From an uncultured cyanobacterium (GTDB taxonomy: Bacteria; Cyanobacteriota; Cyanobacteriia; Cyanobacteriales; Microcystaceae): a DNA stretch of 33,593 nucleotides. This document shows positions 33,514-33,593 of this stretch, in pieces. Made by a program: the position numbers and the translations under genes. The stretch spans positions 1 to 33,593 of the forward strand of contig CAIPYC010000071.1 of assembly GCA_903869185.1 (NCBI GenBank), in the 5' to 3' direction. The notes under the pieces were generated by a model. The model saw nothing but the letters and a program-made list of their open reading frames with translations. It did no database searches and was not told the origin of the DNA. Within the stretch, counting starts at the first letter, position 1; the number at the start of each line of letters is the position of its first letter.

Positions 33514-33593
33514 ATGAGCTCTGCGCGATATTCAACGAATGTCTTGAAACTTTGAGCAGGTTGCAATATATGCAAATTTTTTCCAGTGTTAAA
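33510..33593 (-). CDS. C-terminal fragment, possibly aldose 1-epimerase-like
   Basis: The minus strand is open from the window edge to a TAG at 33512-33510 and encodes 27 residues containing NTGKNLHILQPAQSF and ending FVEYRAELI. This resembles the end of galactose mutarotase-like proteins (an NTG..L..L.PG.S pattern), but the fragment is too short for certainty. The tail-to-tail overlap of four bases with the HMA-like gene repeats a pattern seen at two other convergent pairs here, which supports it being a real gene end. Confidence 0.45.
   Translation of the reverse strand, partial: FNTGKNLHILQPAQSFKTFVEYRAELI

Noticed and set aside
1-33593. CRISPR arrays, insertion sequences, prophage or toxin-antitoxin genes.
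   Set aside because: No regularly spaced direct repeats, transposase-like frames or terminal inverted repeats were found by eye on either strand.

Overview
This AT-rich window is very probably from a cyanobacterium. The evidence is an ndhA-ndhI-ndhG-ndhE cluster, a ClpC chaperone of plastid/cyanobacterial type, a PDZ/radical-SAM protein of the cyanobacterial TIGR03279-like type, a long two-domain CbiX chelatase, an ABC1 kinase, and a Rieske oxygenase next to a radical-SAM protein, an arrangement I recall from cyanobacteria. I cannot assign a genus. No transposon, prophage or CRISPR array is visible. The window is mostly housekeeping and photosynthesis-support chromosome with very tight gene packing.

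Layout. Positions 1-248 hold the 3' end of a MlaD-like lipid-transport gene. From 9144 down to 263 the minus strand carries CCA-adding enzyme, cbiX, then a tightly spaced block: dxr, a 69-aa membrane protein, a periplasmic adaptor, an RND pump, a 32-aa single-helix ORF and an 87-aa membrane protein. From 9.2 to 13.3 kb there are a lone ParA-type ATPase, a DegT-type aminotransferase, peptide deformylase with a small membrane protein, and the TIGR03279-like protein. From 13.4 to 16.0 kb lies the Rieske oxygenase plus radical-SAM pair. From 16.0 to 19.0 kb on the minus strand are a small secreted Cys protein, nadB and a putative outer-membrane barrel. From 19.1 to 24.2 kb on the plus strand are clpC (with a clear intrinsic terminator), serS, a secreted TPR protein and an RsuA-family pseudouridine synthase. 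From 28.6 down to 24.2 kb on the minus strand are an HtrA protease, the ndhAIGE cluster and folB. From 28.8 to 30.1 kb on the plus strand are a membrane-protein gene split by a frameshift at a ten-T run, a TPR-like membrane protein, and a tRNA-Arg(CCU) gene interrupted by a group I intron. The window ends with an ABC1/UbiB kinase, divergent from a membrane-anchored protein with an HMA-like C-terminal domain, and the C-terminal tip of a further gene.

Working together: ndhAIGE encodes membrane-arm and connecting subunits of NDH-1 (cyclic electron flow, respiration, CO2 uptake). The ABC1 kinase probably acts in prenyl-quinone metabolism, and dxr makes isoprenoid precursors for quinones, carotenoids and the phytyl tail. 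ClpC and HtrA cover protein quality control; nadB starts NAD synthesis; folB belongs to folate synthesis; cbiX inserts metal into sirohydrochlorin.

The most interesting points are the intron-split tRNA-Arg, whose P1, P2, P7 and P9 pairings can be drawn from the sequence; the T10 frameshift; the unannotated 32-aa ORF behind the RND pump; the conserved-looking Rieske/radical-SAM pair; and three convergent gene pairs whose stop codons share the same four bases. I did not find a clearly new multi-gene defence or mobile system.
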